From contig DASUUK010000102.1 of NCBI GenBank assembly GCA_036374135.1, positions 1 to 40,959 of the forward strand: a stretch of DNA of 40,959 nucleotides, written 5' to 3'. This document shows, piece by piece, positions 23,854 to 31,834 of this stretch (its first letter is position 1; each line of letters starts with the position of its first letter). The notes under the pieces are model-generated. The model ran no database searches, was not told the DNA's origin, and saw only the letters and a program-made list of their open reading frames with translations. Made by a program: the position numbers and the translations under genes. Source of the stretch: Euzebyales bacterium (GTDB lineage: Bacteria > Actinomycetota > Nitriliruptoria > Euzebyales > JAHELV01).

Positions 23854-24009
23854 CTACACGCGGGCGTCGGCGGGTGCGACGGACGCGGCGACCGGCGGAT
23901 GTCCCGGTCCGCTGCCGGCCGGCGCCGCGTCGCCATCACGCAGCGAACCGAGCCACAGCGCGACCGCGGCCACGATCAGCGCGACGGTCAGGCGGCGCAG
24001 GAGCCGCAC
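23854..24009 (-). CDS. Possible 51-residue single-span membrane protein
   Basis: From the GTG at 24009 the minus strand reads VRLLRRLTVALIVAAVALWL, then GSLRDGDAAPAGSGPGHPPV, to a TAG at 23854. That is a basic start, one hydrophobic span and a Pro/Ala-rich tail. It starts 13 bases after the GH65 stop (24023), so it could be translated from the same message. There is no clear ribosome site. This could be a real small membrane protein or chance coding in GC-rich DNA. Confidence 0.35.
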   Translation of the reverse strand: MRLLRRLTVALIVAAVALWLGSLRDGDAAPAGSGPGHPPVAASVAPADARV

Positions 24010-24022
24010 CCCACGGTCGTCG

Positions 24023-26413
24023 TCACGAGCGCTCCACCGCGCAGCTGACCGCCTCGCCCACCTTGAGCTCGACCTGCTCGCCCTGGTGGGTGATCGTCAG
24101 CGGGTCTCCGTCGGCCAGTTCGTAGACGACCTCGTTGTGGCGCACGTCGACGTCGATGCGCTGGCCGCGCCACTGGAGGGGGAAGTGCAGCCCGTCCCAC
24201 GTCTGTGGCAGGCGTGGTTCGAACGCCAAGGTGCCATCCGAGTCGCGCAGCCCCCCGAACCCGTACACGGCGGCCATCCACACACCGCCGGCCGAGGCCA
24301 CGTGGACCCCGTCCGCGGTGTTGCCGGCGACGTCGGCCAGGTCCATGAGCGCCGCGTTGCGGAAGTACTCGACCGCCTTGTCCTCATAGCCGAGATCGGC
24401 GGCGATGATGCTCTGGATGCACGGTGACAACGACGAGTCACCAGTCGTCAACGGGTCGTAGTAGTCGAAGTTGCGGCGCTTCTGCTCGCGGGAGAACTCG
24501 TGGTCGAGCAGGAACATGGCGAGCACGATGTCGGCCTGCTTGATGACCTGGAAGCGGTAGATCACCAGCGGGTGGAAGTGCAGCAGCAGCGGGTACTTGT
24601 CGCGCGGCGTCGCGGCGAAGTCCCAGACCTCCTTGTCGAGGAAGTTCGTGTCCTGCGGGTGGATGCCGCGTTCGGTGTCGTACGGGATGAACATCGACTC
24701 CGCCGCGTTGCGCCACTCCGCGATCTCCTCCACCGTCGCGCCGGTGTCACGGTGCAGCAGGGCGTAGCGGTCGGCGTCTCCCCTGCGGATCTCCGACACC
24801 ACGTCCGCGGCGAAGCGCAGGTTCAGCCGCGCCATCAGGTTGGTGTAGGTGTTGTCGTTGACCAGTGTCGTGTACTCGTCGGGGCCTGTGACGCCGTAGA
24901 TGTGGAAGGTGCCGTTGCCGTCGTCACGGTGGAAGCCGAGGTCCGCCCAGAGCCGCGCGGTCTCGACGAGGATCTCGGCACCGAGTGTGTGCAGCAGCTC
25001 GGTGTCGTCGGTCGCCTCCACGTACCGGCGCAGCGCGTACACGATGTCGGCGTTGATGTGGTACTGCGCGGTGCCGGCCTCGTAGTACGCCGATGCCTCC
25101 TCGCCGTTGATGGTGCGCCACGGGAACAGCCCGCCGCGCTGGCTGACCTCACGAGCCCGTTGGCGCGCATCGTCGAGCAGCGAGTGCCGGAAACGCAGCA
25201 GGTTGCGCGCGATGCGCGGAGCCGTGTACGTCAGGAACGGCAGGACGTAGATCTCGGTGTCCCAGAAGTAGTGCCCCTCGTAGGCAGATCCGGTCAGCCC
25301 CTTGGCCGGGATGCCGGTCCCTTCGGCGCGCCCCGCCGCCTGGATCAGCTGGAACAGGTTCCACCGCATGGCCTGCTGCACGGCGGGGTTGCCACGCACG
25401 ACGACGTCGCTGCGCTCCCAGAAGTCGTCGAGGTACGAGCGCTGGGCGGCCAGCAGGTCGTCGAAGCCGTCGCGCACCGCACGGTCGAGCGTGCGGTGGC
25501 AGCGGTCGGCGAGCTGACGCGTCGGCGTGCTGCGCGACGTGTGGTAGGTGCCGAACTTGTGGATGCGGATCGTTTGACCCGGCTCGGCGTCGACGACGAC
25601 GACCAGCTTGCCGAGATCCTCGTCGGCCTCGCTGTGGTAGGTGTGCTCGTTGTCGGTCTCGATCACGTGGTCGATGGCACACGCCAACGTCATGCCGCTG
25701 TCGGCGACCTTGTAGCGGAGCACCGAGCGGGTTTGCTCGGCCTCGTGGCCTTGCGGAACGAGCACGCGGTGACCGAAGCCACGGGCCTTGCGAGGGTCGC
25801 CGCCGCGGTCCCGCTCTTCCTGCTGGTTGCGGATGTGCGACGAGATCACGACCGGCGCACTGTTGTCGAGCACCGTGATCTCGTACGTGACCACCATCAG
25901 GTGCCGGTGCTCGAAGGACACCAGCCGCTCCGAGCACACGCGGATGCGCTTGCCGGCGGGAGTGAGCCACTCCAGCTCGCGCGTCACCGTGCCGCGGCGC
26001 ATGTCGAGCGAGCGCTCGTAGGACCGTAGGTCGGCGGTCGCCAGGTACAGCGGCTCGTCATCGACGTACAGGTGGAAGGTCCGCGCGTCGGGAACGTTCA
26101 GGATCGTCTGCCCGGTCGTGGCGAATCCGAACGCGTCCTCGGCGTGCTGGATGGGCCAGACCTCGTGGAACCCGTTGATGTAGGTGCCGCGTTCGACGAC
26201 GGGGCGTCCTTCGTCGTGCGTACCACGCATGCCCATGTACCCGTTCGACAGCGAGAACAGGGTCTCGACCCGGGCCAGGTAGCGGCGGTTGAAGCGCTTC
26301 TCGATCAGCTTCCACTCGTCGACCGGGTACTGGTCGTCGGGGAGGAACTTGAAGGCTCGTCGGCGCATCCGCGCCGGTACGGCGAGGACCTCGTCGTCCG
26401 GCAGCATCGTCAT
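24023..26413 (-). CDS. Glycoside hydrolase family 65 enzyme (disaccharide phosphorylase or trehalase-like)
   Basis: The 796-residue protein has the GH65 layout: N-terminal beta-sandwich (about 20-290, SLSNGYMGMRGTHDE), linker, and (alpha/alpha)6 barrel (about 330-700) with GHYFWDTEIYVLPFLTYTAP, the catalytic acid Glu in YGVTGPDEYTTLVNDNTYTN, and a phosphate-loop-like HVASAGGVWMA. A C-terminal beta domain closes it. Family members split alpha-linked disaccharides such as maltose, trehalose or kojibiose with phosphate to give beta-glucose-1-phosphate, and some hydrolyse trehalose. The beta-phosphoglucomutase gene directly upstream (22-base gap) favours the phosphorylase reading. The pair resembles M. 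tuberculosis Rv3400-Rv3401 as I recall it. Confidence 0.9.
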   Translation of the reverse strand: MTMLPDDEVLAVPARMRRRAFKFLPDDQYPVDEWKLIEKRFNRRYLARVETLFSLSNGYMGMRGTHDEGRPVVERGTYINGFHEVWPIQHAEDAFGFATTGQTILNVPDARTFHLYVDDEPLYLATADLRSYERSLDMRRGTVTRELEWLTPAGKRIRVCSERLVSFEHRHLMVVTYEITVLDNSAPVVISSHIRNQQEERDRGGDPRKARGFGHRVLVPQGHEAEQTRSVLRYKVADSGMTLACAIDHVIETDNEHTYHSEADEDLGKLVVVVDAEPGQTIRIHKFGTYHTSRSTPTRQLADRCHRTLDRAVRDGFDDLLAAQRSYLDDFWERSDVVVRGNPAVQQAMRWNLFQLIQAAGRAEGTGIPAKGLTGSAYEGHYFWDTEIYVLPFLTYTAPRIARNLLRFRHSLLDDARQRAREVSQRGGLFPWRTINGEEASAYYEAGTAQYHINADIVYALRRYVEATDDTELLHTLGAEILVETARLWADLGFHRDDGNGTFHIYGVTGPDEYTTLVNDNTYTNLMARLNLRFAADVVSEIRRGDADRYALLHRDTGATVEEIAEWRNAAESMFIPYDTERGIHPQDTNFLDKEVWDFAATPRDKYPLLLHFHPLVIYRFQVIKQADIVLAMFLLDHEFSREQKRRNFDYYDPLTTGDSSLSPCIQSIIAADLGYEDKAVEYFRNAALMDLADVAGNTADGVHVASAGGVWMAAVYGFGGLRDSDGTLAFEPRLPQTWDGLHFPLQWRGQRIDVDVRHNEVVYELADGDPLTITHQGEQVELKVGEAVSCAVERS

Positions 26414-26435
26414 GTCGCAACTCCCCGGGGGCCGG

Positions 26436-27179
26436 TCACGGCAACAGCTCGGCCAGGTCGTTCACGACGATGTCCGCGCCGTTGGCCCGCAGGGCCTCGC
26501 GCTCGTCGTCGCGGTCGACGCCGACGACCAGACCGAACGCGCCGGCGCGCCCGGCCTGGACGCCGGAGATGGCGTCCTCGACGACCACCGCGCGCTCAGG
26601 TGGCGTCGCCAGGTCCGACGCCGCCGCCAGGAACGTGTCCGGTGCGGGCTTGCCCGGCAGGCCCCGCTGCGCCGCCACGACCCCGTCGACGCGCGCGTCG
26701 AACAGGTCGAGCAGACCCGCGCTGGTCAGCACCGACACGCAGTTGCGGCTCGACGACACCACGGCCAGGCGCACGCCTTCGTCGCGCAGGTGGTGCATCA
26801 GCCGCACCGAGCCGTCGTAGACGACGACGCCCTCCTCGTCGAGCAGCCGGTTGACCAGCTCGTTCTTGCGGTTGCCCAGTCCGCAGACGGTCTCGCGGTC
26901 CGGCGGATCGGAGCGATCCCCCTCCGGCAGGTCGATGCCGCGGGAGGTCAGGAAGCTGCGCACGCCGTCGTAGCGCGGCTTGCCGTCCACATAGGTCTTG
27001 TAATCACCGTCGATGGTGAACTCGATGACGTGACCGCCCTCGCGCTCCCCTCGCTGGCGCAGGTACTCGTCGAACATCGTCTTCCACGCCCGCGCGTGCA
27101 CGGCCGCCGTGTCGGTGATCACACCATCGAGATCGAACAGCACGGCGTCGAAGCGGTCGGCGGAGAGTTGGGCGGTCAT
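26436..27179 (-). CDS. Beta-phosphoglucomutase-type HAD hydrolase
   Basis: The 247-residue HAD enzyme has motif I AVLFDLDGVITDTAAVHARA (nucleophile and acid Asp), a cap with RYDGVRSFLTSRGIDLPEGD, motif II VVSSSRNC, the Lys of GLPGKPAPDTFLAAA, and motif IV VVEDAISGVQAGRAG. This is the beta-phosphoglucomutase subgroup, converting beta-glucose-1-phosphate to glucose-6-phosphate. The ATG at 27179 has AGGCGAGG upstream; the frame is open to 27413, but that part overlaps the next gene and is non-coding. With the GH65 gene it completes a disaccharide phosphorolysis route. Confidence 0.9.
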   Translation of the reverse strand: MTAQLSADRFDAVLFDLDGVITDTAAVHARAWKTMFDEYLRQRGEREGGHVIEFTIDGDYKTYVDGKPRYDGVRSFLTSRGIDLPEGDRSDPPDRETVCGLGNRKNELVNRLLDEEGVVVYDGSVRLMHHLRDEGVRLAVVSSSRNCVSVLTSAGLLDLFDARVDGVVAAQRGLPGKPAPDTFLAAASDLATPPERAVVVEDAISGVQAGRAGAFGLVVGVDRDDEREALRANGADIVVNDLAELLP

Positions 27180-27309
27180 GATGCCTCGCCTGTCTGCCCG
27201 GTCCCTCCCCGCGCGGGTCGGCACCGACGTCGATCGTCTACCTCGCCGGTACTGTAACCGCGGGACGAGGGCCCGGAACACGCACACGACAACGGACGTT
27301 CCGACGGGC

Positions 27310-27681
27310 TCACGAGTCGTCAGTCGGCGGCGGTGGCGCGAACAGCCGGGTGAACGCCTCGATGTTGCGCCGTGCCTCGTCGAGCACCTGCTCGCCGACG
27401 GCCGTACCGCCAACCGCGGTCTGACGTCCGACCTCGAAGCTGAGCGCCTGTAGCTTCGCCAGCTGATCGGTCAGTCCCGACGCCTCGATCTGGGCGAGCA
27501 GTTCCTCGGCACTTCCGGTCGCGGCCTCGAGCCGACGCGCGACTGCGAGGAACAGCGCAACCCCCTGACGCCACTGAGCGATCGCCTCGGGCAGCTGACT
27601 GAGCTCCTCGGCCATCCGCCATCCCCACCGTGCCACGGCCAGCGGGTCGAACGGCGCCACAGCGGGTCGTTCGCCGGTCAT
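27310..27681 (-). CDS. Helical hypothetical protein
   Basis: The 123-residue product is not assigned to a family. It is rich in helices: FDPLAVARWGWRMAEELSQL, PEAIAQWRQGVALFLAVARR, LEAATGSAEELLAQIEASG, LDEARRNIEAFTRLFAPPPP. It has no signal or membrane span. The overall look is phasin-like or of a short cytoplasmic helical bundle, but this is only a resemblance. The ATG at 27681 follows GAGGGAA; the open frame further upstream is Arg-rich and non-coding. It is separated by 130 bases from the beta-phosphoglucomutase start. Confidence 0.65.
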   Translation of the reverse strand: MTGERPAVAPFDPLAVARWGWRMAEELSQLPEAIAQWRQGVALFLAVARRLEAATGSAEELLAQIEASGLTDQLAKLQALSFEVGRQTAVGGTAVGEQVLDEARRNIEAFTRLFAPPPPTDDS

Positions 27682-27803
27682 CGGTGGTTCCCTCTCGGGT
27701 TCCGTCGGGCACGCATCACTGCTCCTGCCTGGCCGACCTCCCTGGCATTGTCTTCGAGACCGCACGCCCGCACAACGCCCGGGTCAGGCCGTCGACACCC
27801 CCG

Positions 27804-28636
27804 TCATGTCTCGATCGTGCCGACCACGACGTCGACGGTGCCACCGCCCGCCCAGATCGTGCCGTCGTCGCTCTGGTCGATGTGCACCCGCCCCGACCGG
27901 CCGAGGACCGTGCCCTGACTGGCGACGTAGGGCGCGACGGCGCGTCCCGACGCGATCAGCCACTGCGCGAGCGAGGCGTTCAGGCTGCCGGTGACGGGGT
28001 CCTCGCGGGTCACGCCGTCGACGGGGAAGAACGCGCGCACCTCGAACGCCGCGGACGACGCGTCCGGGTAGGGCCCGATGACACCCACGTCGTGTCGGAT
28101 GGTGCCGGGACGCACACCGAGCACCGCGCGTCGGCGTCCGGCAGCAGGAGTGCGACCCATCCCGGCCCGTTGTCGACCCATTGGGCCTCGATCACGTCGC
28201 GGCGGTCGATGCGCAGGGCCCTCGCCAGTTCATCGACCAGCGTGTCGTCGACGGCACCCGACCGCAGCAGGGGTGGCGCAGCGAACGCGAGCCGGGACGC
28301 CCCACGTCGGATGGACACGAGGCCCGCGCCACACTCCTGCACGACCGCACCCGCGCGTGCGGGCGATCCGCCCTCGGCCAGCCACGCGTGGCACGTGCCG
28401 AGCGTGGGATGTCCGGCGAAGGGCAGTTCGGCCGCGGGTGTGAAGATCCGCACGCGGTAGTCGGCGTCCGGACGCGTCGGTGGCAGCACGAACGTGGTCT
28501 CCGAGAGGTTGGTCCACGCGGCCAATCGCTGCATGGCCGCGGTCGTCAATCCTTCGGCATCGAGCACGACAGCAACCGGGTTACCGAGATGCACTTCGGT
28601 CGTGAAGACGTCGACCTGCCGGAACGGGCGTCGCAC
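27804..28636 (-). pseudogene. PhzF-family isomerase gene with a frameshift
   Basis: The first part (28636 to about 28131) encodes FRQVDVFTTEVHLGNPVAVV, the catalytic Glu46 in NLSETTFVLPP, and ELPFAGHPTLGTCHAWL. The last part, in another frame (about 28124 to 27804), encodes AVLGVRPGTIRHDVGVIGPY, FEVRAFFPVDGVTREDPVTG and SLNASLAQWLIASG. Together they make one complete PhzF-fold enzyme of about 277 residues (diaminopimelate-epimerase-like). A one-base gap in the GCGCG run near 28124-28131 separates them. It could be a young pseudogene or a sequence error, since both halves are otherwise well preserved. It follows the small membrane protein gene by 6 bases. Confidence 0.8.
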
Positions 28637-28642
28637 GAGGCG

Positions 28643-29077
28643 TCAGGCGGTTCGCTCACGTGACCGGACCGCGCGTCCAGCCCGCTGCGGATCGACACGT
28701 CGCAGCGTCGCCACGAAGGCGCCGCACGCCACGACGTGCATCGCCGACAGCGCCACGCGGCTGGCCGGGTCGCTGGCCAGCAGCAGCGGTGACGCGAGCG
28801 ACAGCGCGGTGACCATCACTGCCACGACCTGCATGGTGCGCAACCGGGCCGGGTTCTGCGAGGCGACCACGGCCGTGGCACCCAGGCCCACCGCGAACGG
28901 GCCGATCGTGCTGATCACGACCTGCACCGGGCCGATCGGTGATGGTGCGGTCGGGATGTCGAAGCTGACGCCCAGCGCGCGACCGGCCAACAGGACAGCG
29001 ACGTTGACGACCGCGGCGACCAGCGCCGCGACGCCGCCGAGCCGCCACAACCGGTGCGGGTCCAACGTCGCCACCAT
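28643..29077 (-). CDS. Four-span membrane protein, DUF6069-like
   Basis: The 144-residue integral membrane protein has four hydrophobic helices: LWRLGGVAALVAAVVNVAVL, QVVISTIGPFAVGLGATAVV, MQVVAVMVTALSLASPLLLA and VALSAMHVVACGAFVATLRR. The arrangement and the SFDIPTAPSPIGPVQVV loop resemble a group of small actinobacterial membrane proteins (DUF6069), which have no known function. The ATG at 29077 has an ideal AGAGGAGG site. The broken PhzF-family gene starts 6 bases after it, so the two form an operon. Bases 29078-29336 hold nothing I can support. Confidence 0.75.
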   Translation of the reverse strand: MVATLDPHRLWRLGGVAALVAAVVNVAVLLAGRALGVSFDIPTAPSPIGPVQVVISTIGPFAVGLGATAVVASQNPARLRTMQVVAVMVTALSLASPLLLASDPASRVALSAMHVVACGAFVATLRRVDPQRAGRAVRSRERTA

Positions 29078-29336
29078 GTCCTCCTCTTGACCACCCGGTC
29101 CCATCGCGTCACCCGCCGCGCGCATGCAGCGGAGGGTCGTCTGCAGGCTACCCGCGGGACGCTGTCGTCGGGGTGCGAGGTGATCGAGCGCACGCGGACC
29201 CAGCTGCCGTACGCGTTCCTGTTCGCCGGTGCCGGCGTCCTGCTGGGTCACATCCCCGTCGGGTTCGGCGTCCCGTGGTGTGGATCGTGATCCCCTGTGC
29301 GCGATCGGCGTCACGGCCCAAATGGCGCGTCGGCCG

Positions 29337-30236
29337 TCACCGGTCCGTCATGGGCGCGCAGCCGCCGTGGCCGTCGGTCCGGATGTGCGGTCGCATGATG
29401 TCGACCGTCCCCTTGAACGCGTACGGATCCCGGCCGGCCACGAGCAGGATGTCACGGTGGTCGGCCGTACCCATCGGCTCGTCAGCGGCGGGATGACGCC
29501 ACGGCAGCAGCGACTCCGCGCTCATGTAATGGTTGACGAGCGCCCGCCGCGTGCCCGGTGGCCCGTCGTTCGGCAGGGAGCGGTGCAGCAGGTGGCCGTC
29601 GAACAGCAGTGCCGCGCCCGCGGGGAGTTCGACCGGTACCGCGTCATCATCCCGGTACCCGAACCCGTACGCCTCACGGGTGCAGTCGAAACGCGGATCG
29701 TGCTGGTCCCGATCCGGATAGAGGACGCCTGCGCGATGCGAGCCGGGTATGACCCACAGGCAGCCGTTTGCCGTGGTCGCATCGTCGAGCGCGATCCAGC
29801 ACGCCGTCAGTGACCGGTCCCGCGTCGGGATGTGCGTCTCGTCCTGATGCCAGGCCTGGCCCGGCCTGCCCTCCGACTTGATGAACAGCATCGACTGCAT
29901 CAGCTTCACGTTCGGGCCGATGATGTCGGTCAACGCCGTGATCACGGCGGGCACCCGCGCGACATCCCGCAGCAGCGGCGAGATCTTGTGCGGGAAGTGG
30001 ATGCACAGATAGCGCCGCAGCACAACGTCGTCGCCATCCGCCGGCGACGCGGAGGTCACACCGTCGATGGCTCCCCGGTCGCCGCGGCACAACGCGACGG
30101 ACTCCTCACGGGTGCGTAGCAGCCGTGCACTGTCCAGAGCGTTGGGGATGACCACGTAGCCGACATCGTCGTAGGCGATGACGGTGGTGTTGAGCCGTGG
30201 GTCAATGATGACGGGTGCCTTGACGCTCCGGGCCAT
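29337..30236 (-). CDS. Phytanoyl-CoA-dioxygenase-family (PhyH) oxygenase
   Basis: The 299-residue protein is an Fe(II)/2-oxoglutarate oxygenase. The iron ligands are His130 and Asp132 (GQAWHQDETHIP) and the distal His near 218 (LFDGHLLHRSLPN), with the 2-oxoglutarate-binding Arg near 230 (GTRRALVNHYMS). ACWIALDDATTANGCLWVIP and GSHRAGVLYPD are strong family strands. These enzymes hydroxylate varied small molecules, from phytanoyl-CoA to ectoine and halogenated or amine substrates. The ATG follows AGGAGG. The divergent AraC regulator (gap 112 bases) probably controls it, which suggests induction by the substrate. Confidence 0.9.
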   Translation of the reverse strand: MARSVKAPVIIDPRLNTTVIAYDDVGYVVIPNALDSARLLRTREESVALCRGDRGAIDGVTSASPADGDDVVLRRYLCIHFPHKISPLLRDVARVPAVITALTDIIGPNVKLMQSMLFIKSEGRPGQAWHQDETHIPTRDRSLTACWIALDDATTANGCLWVIPGSHRAGVLYPDRDQHDPRFDCTREAYGFGYRDDDAVPVELPAGAALLFDGHLLHRSLPNDGPPGTRRALVNHYMSAESLLPWRHPAADEPMGTADHRDILLVAGRDPYAFKGTVDIMRPHIRTDGHGGCAPMTDR

Positions 30237-30348
30237 GACGTGCCTCCTACGCGGGCAGGTGGCGTTCAGCCTCGCCCCGACGGTCCGTGCGTGGAATGCT
30301 CTGACGGCGTCGGTGCTTGTCCGGATGTGAACACGACCGGGGGTTGCG

Positions 30349-31173
30349 ATGCTCGGTCCCGCCGTAGCTGACTATCCCGCTGCGGCGCGCACGGGTCCAC
30401 GCGTGATCGACGACTGCGAGTTCGTGTGGATGCTGCGCGGGCGCGCGACGTACGTCGCGGGTCACGAACGCGTCCTGCTCGTGCCCGGACGGCTCCTGCT
30501 CGTGCCGCCGGATATCCGCCATGTGCTGCTGTGGGACGAGCAGGGTCCGTGCCGTCACGGCTATGTCCACTTCGCGCCGACCGACGTCGCGGTGGACGTG
30601 CCCGACGTCGCCGTCGTCCGGACGCCGACGGCACATGATCCGTTGGCGCGCCTGTGCACTTACCTGCTGTGGCTCGGTCACGAACGCCCGGCGGGTTGGC
30701 AGACGGCCGTGCGCGCGGCGCTGCGGGTGATGGTGCAGCTCGTGACGATCGGACCGCTGCCTGGTGCCACAGCGCCCGGCGCCCTCTCGCCCGTCCTGCG
30801 ATCGGTGATCGGGCACCTCCGGGACACGTGGGCGCAGCCGCCCCTGCGCCGCGTGACCGTCGACGAGGTGGCCGCCGCAGCATGCGTGTCGCGCAGCCAT
30901 CTGAGCCGCCACTTCCGCGCCGAGCTCGGGATCAGCCCCGCGTCCGCGCTGGAACGCCTGCGGTGTTCACGGGCCGAGGCGATGCTCGCTCGGACGAACA
31001 TGACGATCACCGCGATCGCGCGTCAGTGCGGCTTTGCGGATCTGTACCACTTCTCCCACCGGTTCCGCCGGCTGCACGGCATTGCTCCGACGGTGTACCG
31101 AAGCGCCGAGCCGACCACGTCCGTGCTCGACCACGCCGGCGTACGCCGGTTGGCCTACGCCATATGGAACTAG
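30349..31173 (+). CDS. AraC-family regulator with cupin-like sensor domain
   Basis: The 274-residue regulator has an N-terminal AraC-type cupin sensor (about 20-100: VIDDCEFVWMLRGRATYVAG, LVPGRLLLVPPDIRHVLLWD) and a C-terminal double HTH (about 170-262: VDEVAAAACVSRSHLSRHFR, ELGISPASALERLRCSRAEA, TITAIARQCGFADLYHFSHR, FRRLHGIAPTVYR). The intact second HTH and its wing match family expectations. It is divergent from the PhyH oxygenase gene and most likely activates it. A 12-base palindrome follows the stop. The inducer is unknown. Confidence 0.9.
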   Translation: MLGPAVADYPAAARTGPRVIDDCEFVWMLRGRATYVAGHERVLLVPGRLLLVPPDIRHVLLWDEQGPCRHGYVHFAPTDVAVDVPDVAVVRTPTAHDPLARLCTYLLWLGHERPAGWQTAVRAALRVMVQLVTIGPLPGATAPGALSPVLRSVIGHLRDTWAQPPLRRVTVDEVAAAACVSRSHLSRHFRAELGISPASALERLRCSRAEAMLARTNMTITAIARQCGFADLYHFSHRFRRLHGIAPTVYRSAEPTTSVLDHAGVRRLAYAIWN

Positions 31174-31175
31174 TG

Positions 31176-31187
31176 CCGGCGCGCCGG
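31176..31187 (+). terminator. GC palindrome after the araC-like gene
   Basis: CCGGCGCGCCGG is a 12-base perfect palindrome starting 2 bases after the TAG of the AraC-family gene. It could form a short hairpin and stop transcription, but there is no U-tract and palindromes of this composition arise easily in GC-rich DNA. Confidence 0.3.
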
Positions 31188-31263
31188 GCAGCTCCTCCGA
31201 GGTCCCGACCGGTGAACCCGGTGCCGTCGGCACGTCACATTCGATATCGTCGAGTGCGGATGG

Positions 31264-31809
31264 GTGCGACAACCGATCGATCGTCCGATGCTGGAGCGTG
31301 ACGCCCCGCTCGCACGTCTGCGCGCACTGCTGGACGGGATCGACGACGGCGGCGGCCGCATGGTGCTGGTGCGGGGCGAGGCCGGCATCGGAAAGACCAC
31401 GCTCGTGTCCCGCTTCCTACGCGACGCGGCACGTCGATCCGATGTGTACGTCGGTGCCTGCGACGACCTCGGGACGCCCCAGCCGCTGGGACCGATCTGG
31501 GACGTCGCGCGCGACCGACCCGACGTCGCCGCGACGTTGGCGGACGGCGAACGCCGTCGCGTGATGGACGCGCTGCTCGACCTGCTGTCGCCGCCGGGAC
31601 GTACGGCCGTGCTGGTCATCGAGGACACGCAGTGGGCCGACGAGGCGACGCTGGACGTGATCACGTTGGCGTCTGCCTGGCTGCGGTGGCCGTCACTGGT
31701 CAATCCCATGACCCATCTCGTGACGCTGATGCGTGCGGCGGCACTCGCCTTCGCCGCCCTCGCGTGGCTCCTGGCGGTCCGCTGGCTGCGGCGCGCGCTG
31801 ATCGCCTAG
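31264..31809 (+). pseudogene. Truncated STAND/LuxR-type ATPase fused to a foreign membrane tail
   Basis: The first 130 residues are the N-terminal ATPase module of a large ATP-binding transcriptional regulator (MalT/LuxR or BTAD type): MLERDAPLARLRALLDGIDD, the P-loop VLVRGEAGIGKTTLVSRFLR and Walker B AVLVIEDTQWADEATLDVI. Such proteins normally have 900 or more residues. Here the family pattern breaks off near base 31680, and the frame continues into LMRAAALAFAALAWLLAVRW with one hydrophobic helix before a stop. A deletion or recombination joined two genes. The likely start is ATG 31288 (GTG 31264 is open). It is convergent with the capA-like gene 25 bases away. Confidence 0.65.
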
Positions 31810-31834
31810 CAGAGGCGGCGGGTCCGCCCGACCG

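Noticed and set aside
24500-26029. 509-codon frame opposite the GH65 gene
   Set aside because: It mirrors the GH65 coding sequence and lacks any domain or start signal.
28124-28131. Programmed frameshift in the PhzF-family gene
   Set aside because: No slippery heptamer or downstream pseudoknot is seen, and the family is not known for recoding. A mutation or read error is simpler.
29078-29336. N-terminal extension of the DUF6069-like protein to 29314
   Set aside because: The ATG at 29077 has an ideal ribosome site and the extension is polar and Arg-rich, unlike a membrane protein start.
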